The notes below the pieces were generated by a model, which made no database searches, was not told the DNA's origin, and was given only the letters and a program-made list of their open reading frames with translations. Position numbers and translations under genes: made by a program. DNA of 64,000 nucleotides from Phoma sp. XZ068. Its lineage: Eukaryota > Ascomycota > Dothideomycetes > Pleosporales > Didymellaceae. Within the stretch, counting starts at the first letter, position 1. Each line of letters begins with the position of its first letter. Location of the stretch: the NCBI GenBank assembly GCA_004835665.1, contig RBKR01000021.1, positions 186,001 to 250,000 of the forward strand, written 5' to 3'. Positions 54,764-64,000 of the stretch are shown here, in pieces.

Positions 54764-56255
54764 ATGACGCAACAGAACTACACAGTTCCTCTCGTTGTCA
54801 ATGGCGAGGAACGCATAACCGAATCGACATTCCCCGTCACTTCACCAGCCACAGGCGAAACCATCCACCATTGTTCCAGCGCCTCACAGGCTGATGTGCA
54901 AGATGTTGTCGACGCGGCGGCTAAAGCGTTCCCGGCATGGCGAAAGGTAACTCCCGCAAAGCGGAGGGATTATTTCTTAAAGGCGGCAGAGATCATGGAG
55001 AGCCGTAAGGAAGAGCTCGTGGGGTACGTGATCAACGAGACCGGTGGTACTCAGCAATGGGCCGAGTTCAACGTGTCTGCGGCCGTTGCGATCCTCAAGG
55101 ACGTCGCAGGGAGGATAGTAACGATCGAGGGCTCAGTGGTCGGTACAGTGGATGAGAATGTTAGTGCGTTAGTATTGAAAGAACCTTACGGGGTTGTTCT
55201 CGGTATTGCTCCCTGGTACATTGTCCCTTTCTTTTGTTAGAAGGCTTCGCACTCATCATCTTTTAAGGAACGCACCGTATATACTCGGGGTAAGAGCCAT
55301 AGCATACCCTCTCGCTGCCGGGAATACCGCAATCTTCAAGGGTAGCGAGCTCTCACCAAGAGTTATGTGGGCTATTGTGTCTTGCTTCCATCAGGCCGGC
55401 TTCCCCGCTGGCGTCCTCAACTTCATTCTCCACGCGCCTCGCGATGCCCCCGCAATCACATCGACGCTCATCGCTCATCCTGCTGTCAAGAAAATCAACT
55501 TCACAGGCAGTACTGGGGTGGGGCGCATTATAGCCAAGTTGGCCGCAGAGCACGTCAAACCCGTTCTCCTTGAGCTGGGCGGCAAAGCCCCCGCTATTGT
55601 GTGGGAGGACGCCGACCTCGCCCAAGCCGCGCTTCAGTGCACCCTCGGCGCTTTCCTGAACGCGGGGCAGATTTGCATGAGCACAGAACGTATCATCGTG
55701 CACAAGGCTGTACGTTCGCAGTTTGAGAAAGAGCTAGCAGTGGCGATGGAGACCATTTTCCCAGCCAAGGGCGACGCGCCAATACTCGTTACCAACGTCG
55801 CTGCGCGCAAGACGATGAATCTCGTCCACGATGCGCTCAAGAAGGGTGCCTCGGTCGTGGGAGGCGAGATTCCCTCGAGCAATGCGCCAGAGACGACTAC
55901 GAAGATGCGGCCCATCGCTATAGGAGGCATCTCACCACAGATGGACCTCTACGCCACCGAGTCCTTCGGGCCGGCCGTGTCTCTTTTCGAGGCTGAGACT
56001 GAGGAGGAGGCGCTCCGTCTGGCGAATGACACAGAGTATGGCCTGTCCTCAGCGGTGTTCACGTCTGATCTGCGCAGGGGGCTGCGCCTCGCGCGAGGAA
56101 TTGAGACTGGCGCTGTACATATTAACAGCATGAGTGTGCATGATGAGCCGGGGCTGCCGCATGGCGGCGCCAAGGCCAGCGGCTATGGAAGATTCAACGC
56201 GTCTGCTGGGCTCGATGAGTGGCTTAGGACTAAGACGGTGACGTTTCCGGTCTGA
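54764..56255 (+). CDS. NAD(P)-dependent aldehyde dehydrogenase
   Basis: Exons 54764-55215 and 55268-56255 (52-bp intron), 479 aa. The intron splits the codon for Trp151 in GIAPW-NAPY, so the catalytic Asn152 opens exon 2. The general base is Glu253 in LLELGGKAP and the nucleophile Cys287 in LNAGQICMSTER; INFTGSTGVG is the cofactor loop. SFGPAVSLF and the C-terminal HDEPGLPHGGAKASGYGRFN are conserved. The overall pattern resembles the vanillin/salicylaldehyde dehydrogenase group of fungi, which oxidise aromatic aldehydes to acids. That subgroup call is by resemblance and is less certain than the ALDH assignment. Confidence 0.94.
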
Positions 56256-56825
56256 GGTCAACCATAGTCCCTAGTTACCTATTCACAATCGCTGAAACAA
56301 ACGCATTCAAAATAAATGAACAACGTACCGCTACGATGGTTTCTTGTTGGACAGGGGTTATGTTAATAAAGCCTCTTTTGCTACGATATTACTCATCAAG
56401 AAATATGATATATCACTAAATGCTCCATATTCTATATAAGTTACAATTCATAGGAATACTTGGATATTCTTATTAGAGAATGCTGGAATGTCTCTACTGT
56501 TTAGATATAAAATTAAGGAAGTATAGTAAGTAAACTAGCACGGAACTACTATATCAATATGGGGCGGCACGATTGCTTGGAGAGAATTCAAGTTGGATAT
56601 ATAGATTCAGCTGTCTCTGGTAGTAGCATTGCCTAAGAGGCGTATTTGCTACAGCTTTGTATATGGAAAAGTAAATCGTAAACGACACATTACTTACCAA
56701 ACAATATAGTTTGCCGTAGTCTATGGACACATCCCTTATACTGTCTTACTCTCAGGGGCCCAGAGTGAGCTTCTTGTGAGGCTTCCAGCCTGGAAGCAGC
56801 AACGAATCTCTTCGATAGCACCCAT
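56256..56825. other. AT-rich intergenic block between convergent genes
   Basis: About 570 bp between the ALDH (+) and UbiA (-) 3' ends. From about 56320 to 56720 it is clearly richer in A/T than its surroundings, with many TA steps, as seen in repeat remnants altered by RIP. No repeat unit, inverted repeat or coding piece could be identified. Confidence 0.5.
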
Positions 56826-57803
56826 CTAAGCAAGAACGCTAGCTAGGAAGGGCAAAGGGCAGAAACCGAACATCCAAAGGCACCAGATCTTATACATTTT
56901 GCGGTCTAGTTTGTTGCTATTCTTTCGATGAGCCTGGAAGGCGGTAGCGAGTAGTGCAGTACCGCAGGCCACGGGCAACATCGCAATCTTCCAGCCGCCC
57001 GCAAAGAAGCCCAGAGGTGCGTAGACAGACCAGAACGCCACGGTGATATATACCGTCCAAAAGGCTAGCTTTCGACCAAGCTCAACGACTAACGTGCGGC
57101 GACCACGGGCCTTGTCACCAGCCTCGTCGCGAAACTCTTGAGCATGGATTGTGGTCATGAGAATACCGAAGGTAATAAGGGCTGTCCATTTCCAAGCTGC
57201 AGCGCTCATGACAGCATCTGAACCTATGGCGATGCTCAGGGCGCCACCAAAGTAGCACGTGAATCCAGCGCCGCAGAATAAATTGCGAATGATGCCGGAC
57301 CTGTTGCCGCCGCCATAGTCGTTGTACGCAGTGATAAGACATACGTAGACGATGAAGATGGGCATGACGTTGAGCGTGTAGCTCAGCGCACCAGCGATAA
57401 TACTGGTAGCTGCTAGCAGCTTCTCTGCTTGCTCGGATGTCATTCGACCCGAAGGAAGGGGTCTCCAGGGTTTGTTGATTGAATCCTCCGCGACTGAGCC
57501 TTCGCTGCGCTGATTTTGCACACAGAATTGAAGGATGGCAAGCCACAGCCAGAGTGAGACTTGAGGGATGCGTACGAGTACTGAGAGGGAGGATTGGGTA
57601 GGCAAATCTAGAGTTGGTCCCGAGAGTGCGGCGAAAATACCGAAACATGTGCCTGGGAGGATAGTGTCCAGTATCTGATCGCTAGTGAACAGAAAAAGAG
57701 TGCGAGCATGGAAGCCGACATTGGTACCGAGGTTGCTTAGATATGTCTGATAATGCAACAGTACCTTGGACTCATGGGTTGCCAGGTTGGATTGGTGTGC
57801 CAT
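56826..57803 (-). CDS. UbiA-family membrane prenyltransferase-like protein
   Basis: 325 aa, single exon, ATG 57803. Multi-spanning (about 7-8 membrane segments). The first UbiA motif is EDSINKPWRPLPSGRMT (about 106-122), with the NKP-x-RPLPSGR core conserved but Trp where many family members have Asp. The second Asp-rich motif DEAGDKARGRRTLVVELG (about 226-243) is intact. The loop AYNDYGGGNRSGIIRN lies between them. UbiA enzymes transfer isoprenyl chains or, in some fungal clades, act as membrane terpene cyclases. The substrate is unknown. The reductase and ALDH nearby would fit a small isoprenoid or aromatic pathway, but co-function is inference. Confidence 0.88.
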   Translation of the reverse strand: MAHQSNLATHESKVLLHYQTYLSNLGTNVGFHARTLFLFTSDQILDTILPGTCFGIFAALSGPTLDLPTQSSLSVLVRIPQVSLWLWLAILQFCVQNQRSEGSVAEDSINKPWRPLPSGRMTSEQAEKLLAATSIIAGALSYTLNVMPIFIVYVCLITAYNDYGGGNRSGIIRNLFCGAGFTCYFGGALSIAIGSDAVMSAAAWKWTALITFGILMTTIHAQEFRDEAGDKARGRRTLVVELGRKLAFWTVYITVAFWSVYAPLGFFAGGWKIAMLPVACGTALLATAFQAHRKNSNKLDRKMYKIWCLWMFGFCPLPFLASVLA

Positions 57804-59772
57804 CGTCGGTTGAGTTGGATCTTATATACTGGGTTGGTGCTTTTCAACGGCACACGTTCAATGCGATTGAAGGAATTGCTGAGGCGGTGGTACGGTACTG
57901 GGGAATACCTTTCACCAGAGCATCGAGGGATCAGTGACTGGCTGAGAATTCTTCTGTCCCAGTCAGTCACTGTTCTGCTTATGGTTGTATATATACTTTG
58001 ACTTTGGGACAGATAAGATTGATCGGAAAGGTATACGAACAAGGGTTTCTCTTGGTCGCTTACTGAACTAACATCACTGGGCATCTACTATGGGCAATAA
58101 TACCGCTGTAACCACACGGATGATGAAGGCCAATTGCATAGTGAAAAGGTACCGAGAGAACTCTTAGCATCCGAACAGTGCCACACTACTCTAACTAGAG
58201 AGCTGTTAGGCTGCTAGGGCTTTCCAGATCAGACAAGATCAACCACTCTTAACATACCTATAGATTCATACGCAGGTTAGCTCCGGCGGCTCATGACGTT
58301 TGGCAGACGAGCAGACCTTGTTGGAGCTAGCCTAGCCTTCCCGAGTATGTACAGATTTTTGACCGTCATTATAGCAATCAAGGACATGTTTCATGGCATA
58401 TTATCAGTTGACTGGTTGCTTCGGGATGTAGTCAAAATTGCATTACACTGAAGTCTACTAGCATCGGCCAAACTGCTTCGATACCATTTTCAAAGGCTGA
58501 TTGGTGAGATTCTGCCCCTTTGGAGTTCTGCTAAGGCAATTTATGTGTATGAGGCACAGCAAGGGCGTCCAGCGGTGGAGAATGGCAACTCAGCTCAGGT
58601 CGAGTCATTTCACTAGCTGATATTAGGCTGTTCGTTCTTGTTGGATTCACCATGCCGCACGCAACTGTTATTTGGCATTGCTCCGTCAAGTCGAACCGCA
58701 TACTTGAGTGATCTCCTACGTGAATACGAATCCGGAACTTGGACCATTACAGTCCGTCGTAACTCTGGCTCTGGAACACAATGCCCATTGTCTCGTGCAT
58801 CATGACAAAGAGGTACAATTCTAGTGCTAGATCAAGTCCGCTCGTAGATATCCCTTTGCAAATGATGTCAGAATACGATCGCAGGCCCACCTTCACATCC
58901 ATACCGGTGGGTAATCAAGTTCACTGATACCAAACAGAAGACTACTAACAGCGACGCTTGCGTTGATTTTTCGATCCAGATCTATCCGCGATCTGCCAAC
59001 TGAACTGCGCCGCATACTCGAATTCAATTCCGGTCCGAGCGGCAAATAGAGTGCTCTTTGTCCGGATCCGTGGCATAGTCGGATCCGGAGCAAATGCCCA
59101 GCTGGATTTGATTATCGCGTTGTTGGGAAATACATCCATGCGGCGCTTGTTTGTCTTTAACAAGCATACCGCTGTCAACCCCCAGAACGTCGTGAAGACG
59201 GCAAGGAAAGTGGGCTGTACGAATCAACACACTGAAGTCATACACTCGTGTACTAACATACCGAACCTACCTCCCGCCTCGCACAACGAGTCGCAAGCTG
59301 TTACAACCACCCTCCCCCCTTTTACTGCCAACTGTGACTTTCACACTGTCCATTCCACCACCCACCGCACCTATATCCATTGCATACTGATGATATCTTA
59401 AAAACTATTAAACCCCCCCCCCCCCCCCCCCAAAATAAAATCCCTGCATCCTCCTCTCCGAGCCCATTAAACTAAGCACACAGTGTGCAAGCCATGCATT
59501 GTAACGGATGAATACAAATATTGTGGTTTTTGAATCGCTCACTTGAGATAGCTAGTTTTGAGATATATCAGCCACACAGCAGATATGGGCGTGCGTCGTA
59601 GCAATCAAGGAAGCAAGGAAGGAAAGAAAGAAGGCGGGAGGGCGAATAAACCACGAGTGAGATAGAAAGCATAATCATTCTTTTGTCTGCAAAGCCTTAT
59701 GCAACGCCGCCCAATGCACCCCACACACCCCACTATCTCACCACAAACCCATCGTTATCGTGCTGTATATAC
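57804..59772. other. Long intergenic region, poly-C tract near its right end
   Basis: About 2 kb between the UbiA start and the RRP5 stop. No supported gene on either strand; frames are short and without domains. Contains a C homopolymer (separate entry). Confidence 0.55.
59413..59431. repeat. Poly-C homopolymer, 19 bases
   Basis: An uninterrupted run of 19 C residues flanked by A-rich sequence in an otherwise unremarkable spacer. Such runs are prone to length errors in sequencing and assembly. Confidence 0.9.
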
Positions 59773-62700
59773 TCATTCATCCTTCCCAGCCTTCTCCTCA
59801 CGCCACTGCTCCTCAAGCGCCTTAACGCGCTCCACCCCCTTCACATTCCCATTACTGCTCTCCCACTCCGCCCACTTCTTATACACGCTCGACACACGCT
59901 TCGCCTTACCGCCCACCTTCGCCGCACGCTCAAACAGCGCGCGCACCTGCTCGTCGCTGCCGTGGCTGCGCTCCAGGTCAATGTAGACATCCCACACGTC
60001 GCCCTTCTTGGGGTACGTGCTGACGAGGCCCTCGTAGATGGTGCGGCCGCGCTCGGCGTCGCCGTTGGCGGATTTGAATTCCAGCGCGGCGAACTTTTGA
60101 GTGAGATAGCGGTGCTGGGCTGAGGGGACGGATTGCGTTGCGCGTTGTAGGAGGGCGCGCGCGCGTGTGGGAGATGGAGGGGTGACGACGTCCATGAGGA
60201 AGGTTGCGTAGCCGAGCCAGAAGGCGGGGTCGGCGGTGAAGGATTTGGTTTTGGTCATGGACTGGTAGAGGGTGTCTGCTTTCTGGAGGGTTGTTAGTGT
60301 GTGTGATGAAGAGAGCGGGCAAGGGGGGCTTACGTCAAGCTTGCCAGACGAGATGTAGATCTTGATCATGCGCTCGTGCATCTCACGGCTGTCTTGCTGC
60401 TGGCATGCCTCCTTGAATGTGGACTCGACTACTTCGTCGCTGGCGGCATCGTTTTCCAAGTGCAGTAACGCGGTCCAGACGTCCAGCTTCTCCTTGTCTT
60501 CACGGGCGTTGATGGTGGCGAGGGCGCGGCGGGCAATCTGGCGCGCTTTCTCGATCTCGTTCAGCTCGCGCTGGAAGACCATGTAGCGTACCCAGAGTTC
60601 AGCGCTGTTGGGCTGACCAAGGAGGAGTCGCTCGTAGTCTGCGACGGACTGGGGGCCGTAGGCATCGAGGTCGCCGGTGCGGTCTTCCTTGATGGTGGCC
60701 TTCTTGCTCTTCTTCTTCTTCTTGCTGGGCTCGTCGTCGGACTCGGAGTCGGACGCGGCTTTCTTCTCGTCGAAGTCGAGGTTGGCTCCTGTCCAGTCGA
60801 AGCCAGATGTGCTCAAACCAGGGCCTGAAGCCTTAGCTGGCTCCGCATCTGACTCGTCCTCAGAGTCGTCTTGAGCAGCGTCATCTTCATCGTCGCTGTC
60901 TGCGCTCTTGACGCTCCTCATGTCAACATCATCGAGATCGATGCCTCCATCTTCCATCTCCGAGTCGTCATCAGCCTCAACGTCGGATGCGTCTTCCATT
61001 TCTTCGTCCTCGTCGCTCTCCCCCTTGATCTCGGAGTACTTCAGCGTGAAGCCAATCTTCCTCTTCTTAGGATCCACATTCAGGACCTTAGCCTTGACAA
61101 CATCATCCTTTTTGTACATCTCCTTAACCTTCTCCTTATCGACCTGGGTGTCGGCCAACTGAGAGATGTGGCAAAGACCGCTGACATTGTTCGATTTGTC
61201 AACGAGAAGGAAAACGCCGTAGTCTTCAACGTGGCGGACCTTAGCCGTCACGATCTGACCAACCTCGAGATCGCTGAATCCAATGGGTTCTGTGTACTCG
61301 CCCTGGATGACGGAAGTCTTCAAGCTCATCTGCGGGTTGCGCATGTTCTCCTTGTTCGAGATAACCTTTCCGGTGACGAGCTGGTCAACGTGGAATGCAG
61401 CCTTCCAGTCCTTGATGTACGAATCCGAGAGCTCACTCACGCGGACGTAGGCCTCGACCTTGGGGCCAAGGCGCACGTAGATACCGCTGTCAGCGACCTG
61501 CTTGATGAAACCACGCACAACCTGGTTAACCTTCAGATCCGACCTGTCCTTGATCTCAGGGTCCTTGACAGGCAGGGATGAGCTGAGCACCTTGGATGGC
61601 CTGGCCGACAGACCCAATTTCTTGTTAGGAACGTCGACATCGACAACGCATACGCGAAGCACGTCGCCAGTCTTGAACTCAGAAGGCTTAGCGTTGTCGT
61701 AGTCATCGGCCAGCTGCTCGAGGTAGATGGGAGCGGCAATGCTTTCATTGATCTGGACAACAATAGAGGTGTCGTGTGTCTTAGTAACGCGAGCGGGCAG
61801 AACATAGCCAACCTTCAAGTCCTTGAGGGTGAGCTTGTTGCCGGTGACCGAAGAAGCGGCGGTCAGGTTCAAACGGCCGGCAGCAACATCAACTGACTTG
61901 ACGCGCACCTTAAGGGCAGAGCCGACCGGGAAGTTTGTCTCAATAGCAGACAGCTTCTCAAGATCATCTGTGAGGTCCAAGAAGTCGATACGCCCGCGAA
62001 CATTGGCTGAGATATTAACCCAGACAAAGCGGTCCGCGATGTTATTGACGAAGGCGACGAAGGTAGCGTCAGGTGTGATCTTGTCGAGGCTCAGAACATC
62101 TGCCTCTGTGGTGAGCTTGTCCTTCCTGGCGGTCAACTCGTATGTTGGTGTCTTGTTGTTCGAGCGATGTGTGATGGGAAGGAAGCGGTGGTTGCGAGCA
62201 TCGTGTCGGCCGAGGATCTTCGCCTTGATAGTGTCGTTCATCTTGAATTGCGCCAATGGGTTCTTCTTGTCTTTGATATCGTCCCACGACTCGAAGATCT
62301 CGGCAACAGAGATCCTTCCTTGCACGTTCTCGCCGAGAGCAACGTTCAGTTGTGTGCTCTTGATGGACCTGATACGGACGTTTGCAGAGAGACCAAACTT
62401 GATGTCAGCAGTAGAGGTGATCTTGGGATCGACGGGGTCAACCAAAGCTTCCCCGGCTGATTCGGTGATCTTCGAGGCGCTATCCATGTCGACGTCGGCA
62501 TCGGTCTTCATCGACAGCCAGAAGAGCTCCTTAGTCTCGTCAACGTGAGTGACCTTGGCGGTAATGGACTGGTCCTTGCGCAGACCAAAGTTCGGTGTCC
62601 GGAGCATCTCATCGGTGAGTTGGGACTTGAAGACGGCACCACTGATATTGTTACCAAGCTCGACAAACACCTTGTCGGGAAGGATGCCTCGTACGAAACC

Positions 62701-64000
62701 ATAGACAGTTGCGCCAGCCTTGATGTCGCTGAAACTGGTGATAAGCTTGCTGGACTGCGCAGCCTTGCGAAGACTAGGCTTGTTCGAGACTGTGACGTTC
62801 TTGGACTTGTATTGCTTGTTCAAGATGACGAGGTCTTCCAAAACACCACCAACGCGAATCTTCTTCATGGTGGAAATATCCTTCTTCTCTGAGCCATCTG
62901 TCAGGTGGCCGATGCGGAGGAGACCCTTCACGCCGTTACCAAGATCGAGTGTTACCAATTCGTCGGTCTTGTCAACCACTGTACCCTTTGTGATGTCTCC
63001 GGGATTCATTGCGCTGAACGCGGCTTCCTTGTTGGTATCGACGGCGGCGGGGTCCTTGCAAGAGACAAGCAATTGGCGCTCTTCAGGGTCAACCGAAAGT
63101 ACGCGCACGTTGACAACTTGACCCTTGCTGAAGTGTCGGCCGGCATCCTCAATGTAGGCTTCGCTCATCTCGGCGACAGGGAGCCAGGCCTTGACGTCGC
63201 CATAGAAGCGGACTGTAGCACCGTGACGGCGAACATCCACAAGAATACCAGGTCCCGTGGCACCCGCCTTGACCTTCGAGTAGTCTGTCCAGGGCTCAAC
63301 ATCAGAGTTGACAAGCGACTTCTTGAGCGTGAGCTGGATCTGGTGCCTCGCAGGGTCGGTGTAGAGAACACGGGCGGTGACCGGAACACCTTCCCTGAAC
63401 TTTCGCTCTGGGTGCTGTAGCTTAACGTCTGCCAGATGGAGCTCTGACACAAGTCCTGTGATGCCCTCAGAAAGGTGAACAAGAACGGCAGCGGCGCCCT
63501 TCTTGTCAGCGATGAGCTTGTGGACCTTGCCCTTGACAACCTGACCAGCCTTGATGTCCTCGATGCGGAGGAAAGCCTGATCCAGCACCTTCTTCTCCAG
63601 CGACAACTGGAAAAGCGCATCCATGGCATTGTATCCGATGATGCGCGCACGGTGCTTGGTGTCGAGCTTGTAAGCACCTGCGTCGTCGGAAAGCACGTCG
63701 ACTCGGTCGTCTGAGAGACGAGAAACGTGGGCAAAACCAATGACGTCGCGAACGCCGAGCTCGAAGAATGCACCCAGTCCAGGCTGAACCTTGACAACCT
63801 TGGCTTCCTCGACAATGGTAGAAACGGGTAGGTACTCGAGTGGTGTCTTGCGTTCCTTTGGCTTTCCAGACATGCGTGAGGATAACGAGATGACGTGGTC
63901 AAGCAACGAGATGCCGACCTTCCTGGGCTCAGAATCAGGGCACGTGAACAAGATTCTGGCCTTGACCTTTGTGCCAATCTTGTACTTTTGCGAGACATCT
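59773..64000 (-). CDS. RRP5: rRNA biogenesis protein RRP5 (C-terminal part, 5' end beyond the window)
   Basis: The gene enters from the right edge already in frame and ends at 59773; one 51-bp intron lies at 60333-60283 (LD joins KADTLYQ). About 1390 residues are visible. They comprise roughly ten S1 RNA-binding domains plus a partial one at the edge, for example GAFFELGVRDVIGFAHVSRL, DKVFVELGNNISGAVF, DSGIYVRLGPKVEAYVRVSE and DYGVFLLVDKSNNVSGLCHI. Then come a long acidic linker with KKKKKSKK and a C-terminal HAT/TPR array (ELWVRYMVFQRELNEIEKAR, FWLGYATFLMDV, VWDVYIDLERSHGSDEQVR). Rrp5 is a nucleolar factor needed for both 18S and 5.8S/25S rRNA maturation: the S1 array binds pre-rRNA and the HAT array is needed for small-subunit processing. 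Because the intron is in frame and stop-free, it is easily missed. Confidence 0.95.
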   Translation of the reverse strand, partial: DVSQKYKIGTKVKARILFTCPDSEPRKVGISLLDHVISLSSRMSGKPKERKTPLEYLPVSTIVEEAKVVKVQPGLGAFFELGVRDVIGFAHVSRLSDDRVDVLSDDAGAYKLDTKHRARIIGYNAMDALFQLSLEKKVLDQAFLRIEDIKAGQVVKGKVHKLIADKKGAAAVLVHLSEGITGLVSELHLADVKLQHPERKFREGVPVTARVLYTDPARHQIQLTLKKSLVNSDVEPWTDYSKVKAGATGPGILVDVRRHGATVRFYGDVKAWLPVAEMSEAYIEDAGRHFSKGQVVNVRVLSVDPEERQLLVSCKDPAAVDTNKEAAFSAMNPGDITKGTVVDKTDELVTLDLGNGVKGLLRIGHLTDGSEKKDISTMKKIRVGGVLEDLVILNKQYKSKNVTVSNKPSLRKAAQSSKLITSFSDIKAGATVYGFVRGILPDKVFVELGNNISGAVFKSQLTDEMLRTPNFGLRKDQSITAKVTHVDETKELFWLSMKTDADVDMDSASKITESAGEALVDPVDPKITSTADIKFGLSANVRIRSIKSTQLNVALGENVQGRISVAEIFESWDDIKDKKNPLAQFKMNDTIKAKILGRHDARNHRFLPITHRSNNKTPTYELTARKDKLTTEADVLSLDKITPDATFVAFVNNIADRFVWVNISANVRGRIDFLDLTDDLEKLSAIETNFPVGSALKVRVKSVDVAAGRLNLTAASSVTGNKLTLKDLKVGYVLPARVTKTHDTSIVVQINESIAAPIYLEQLADDYDNAKPSEFKTGDVLRVCVVDVDVPNKKLGLSARPSKVLSSSLPVKDPEIKDRSDLKVNQVVRGFIKQVADSGIYVRLGPKVEAYVRVSELSDSYIKDWKAAFHVDQLVTGKVISNKENMRNPQMSLKTSVIQGEYTEPIGFSDLEVGQIVTAKVRHVEDYGVFLLVDKSNNVSGLCHISQLADTQVDKEKVKEMYKKDDVVKAKVLNVDPKKRKIGFTLKYSEIKGESDEDEEMEDASDVEADDDSEMEDGGIDLDDVDMRSVKSADSDDEDDAAQDDSEDESDAEPAKASGPGLSTSGFDWTGANLDFDEKKAASDSESDDEPSKKKKKSKKATIKEDRTGDLDAYGPQSVADYERLLLGQPNSAELWVRYMVFQRELNEIEKARQIARRALATINAREDKEKLDVWTALLHLENDAASDEVVESTFKEACQQQDSREMHERMIKIYISSGKLDVSPPCPLSSSHTLTTLQKADTLYQSMTKTKSFTADPAFWLGYATFLMDVVTPPSPTRARALLQRATQSVPSAQHRYLTQKFAALEFKSANGDAERGRTIYEGLVSTYPKKGDVWDVYIDLERSHGSDEQVRALFERAAKVGGKAKRVSSVYKKWAEWESSNGNVKGVERVKALEEQWREEKAGKDE

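Noticed and set aside
1..64000. CRISPR arrays, bacterial operons, phage or riboswitch elements
   Set aside because: The gene structure is fungal with spliceosomal introns throughout; no regularly spaced repeats or prokaryotic signals were seen.

Overview
The window reads as nuclear DNA of a filamentous ascomycete (Pezizomycotina, probably Dothideomycetes; the class is an inference). The signs are short GT-AG introns (mostly 44-60 bp, often with a CTAAC or CTGAC branch site), about one gene per 2.5-3 kb on both strands, and typical fungal families: an AA9 LPMO, an OPT transporter, Zn2Cys6 regulators, an AIM9-like kinase, a PTH11-like rhodopsin protein, a nitrilase and a STAND-type N-terminal domain. 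A Fot1/pogo-like transposon carries mutations of the kind left by repeat-induced point mutation (RIP). Gene models below were joined by hand from reading frames, splice sites and protein-family continuity; no search was run. Layout, left to right. 0-15 kb: repeat-bearing spacer, a GPI-anchored Thr-rich wall protein (-), a Sac7-type RhoGAP (-), mitochondrial Tim9 (+), a predicted 41-aa basic peptide (+), a DCG1-like Asp/Glu/hydantoin racemase (+) and an F-box protein (+). 15-24 kb: AA9 LPMO (-), AIM9-like phosphotransferase (-), a decayed DDE transposase relic (-), a conserved-looking 156-aa protein (+), a peroxiredoxin with a stop codon directly after its peroxidatic cysteine (-), and a Zn2Cys6 regulator (-). 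24-26 kb: a complete 2.1-kb DNA transposon with perfect 44-bp terminal inverted repeats and a dead transposase, about 80 bp upstream of that regulator. 26-37 kb: a four-TM MARVEL-like protein (+), a second Zn2Cys6 regulator with three micro-exons (+), two tandem genes (-) that share a duplicated short motif, and a 919-aa protein (+) with a STAND-type N-terminus but no NTPase domain. 37-48 kb: OPT transporter (-, nine exons), F-box-like protein (-), GAA microsatellite, PTH11-like membrane protein (-), nitrilase (+), secreted protein (+). 48-58 kb: EEF1AKMT4-like methyltransferase (+), NAD(P)-dependent reductase (+), a decayed ankyrin-repeat gene (+), aldehyde dehydrogenase (+) and a UbiA-type prenyltransferase (-). 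The end, 59.8-64 kb, is the C-terminal part of the ribosome biogenesis factor RRP5 (-), running off the right edge. Most genes are ordinary housekeeping or accessory fungal genes. The parts that most repay attention are the tandem motif-sharing pair (30.4-33.3 kb) beside the STAND-like gene (33.8-36.7 kb), the interrupted peroxiredoxin, the mutated transposon in a regulator promoter, and the reductase/ALDH/UbiA neighbourhood around a dead ankyrin gene.
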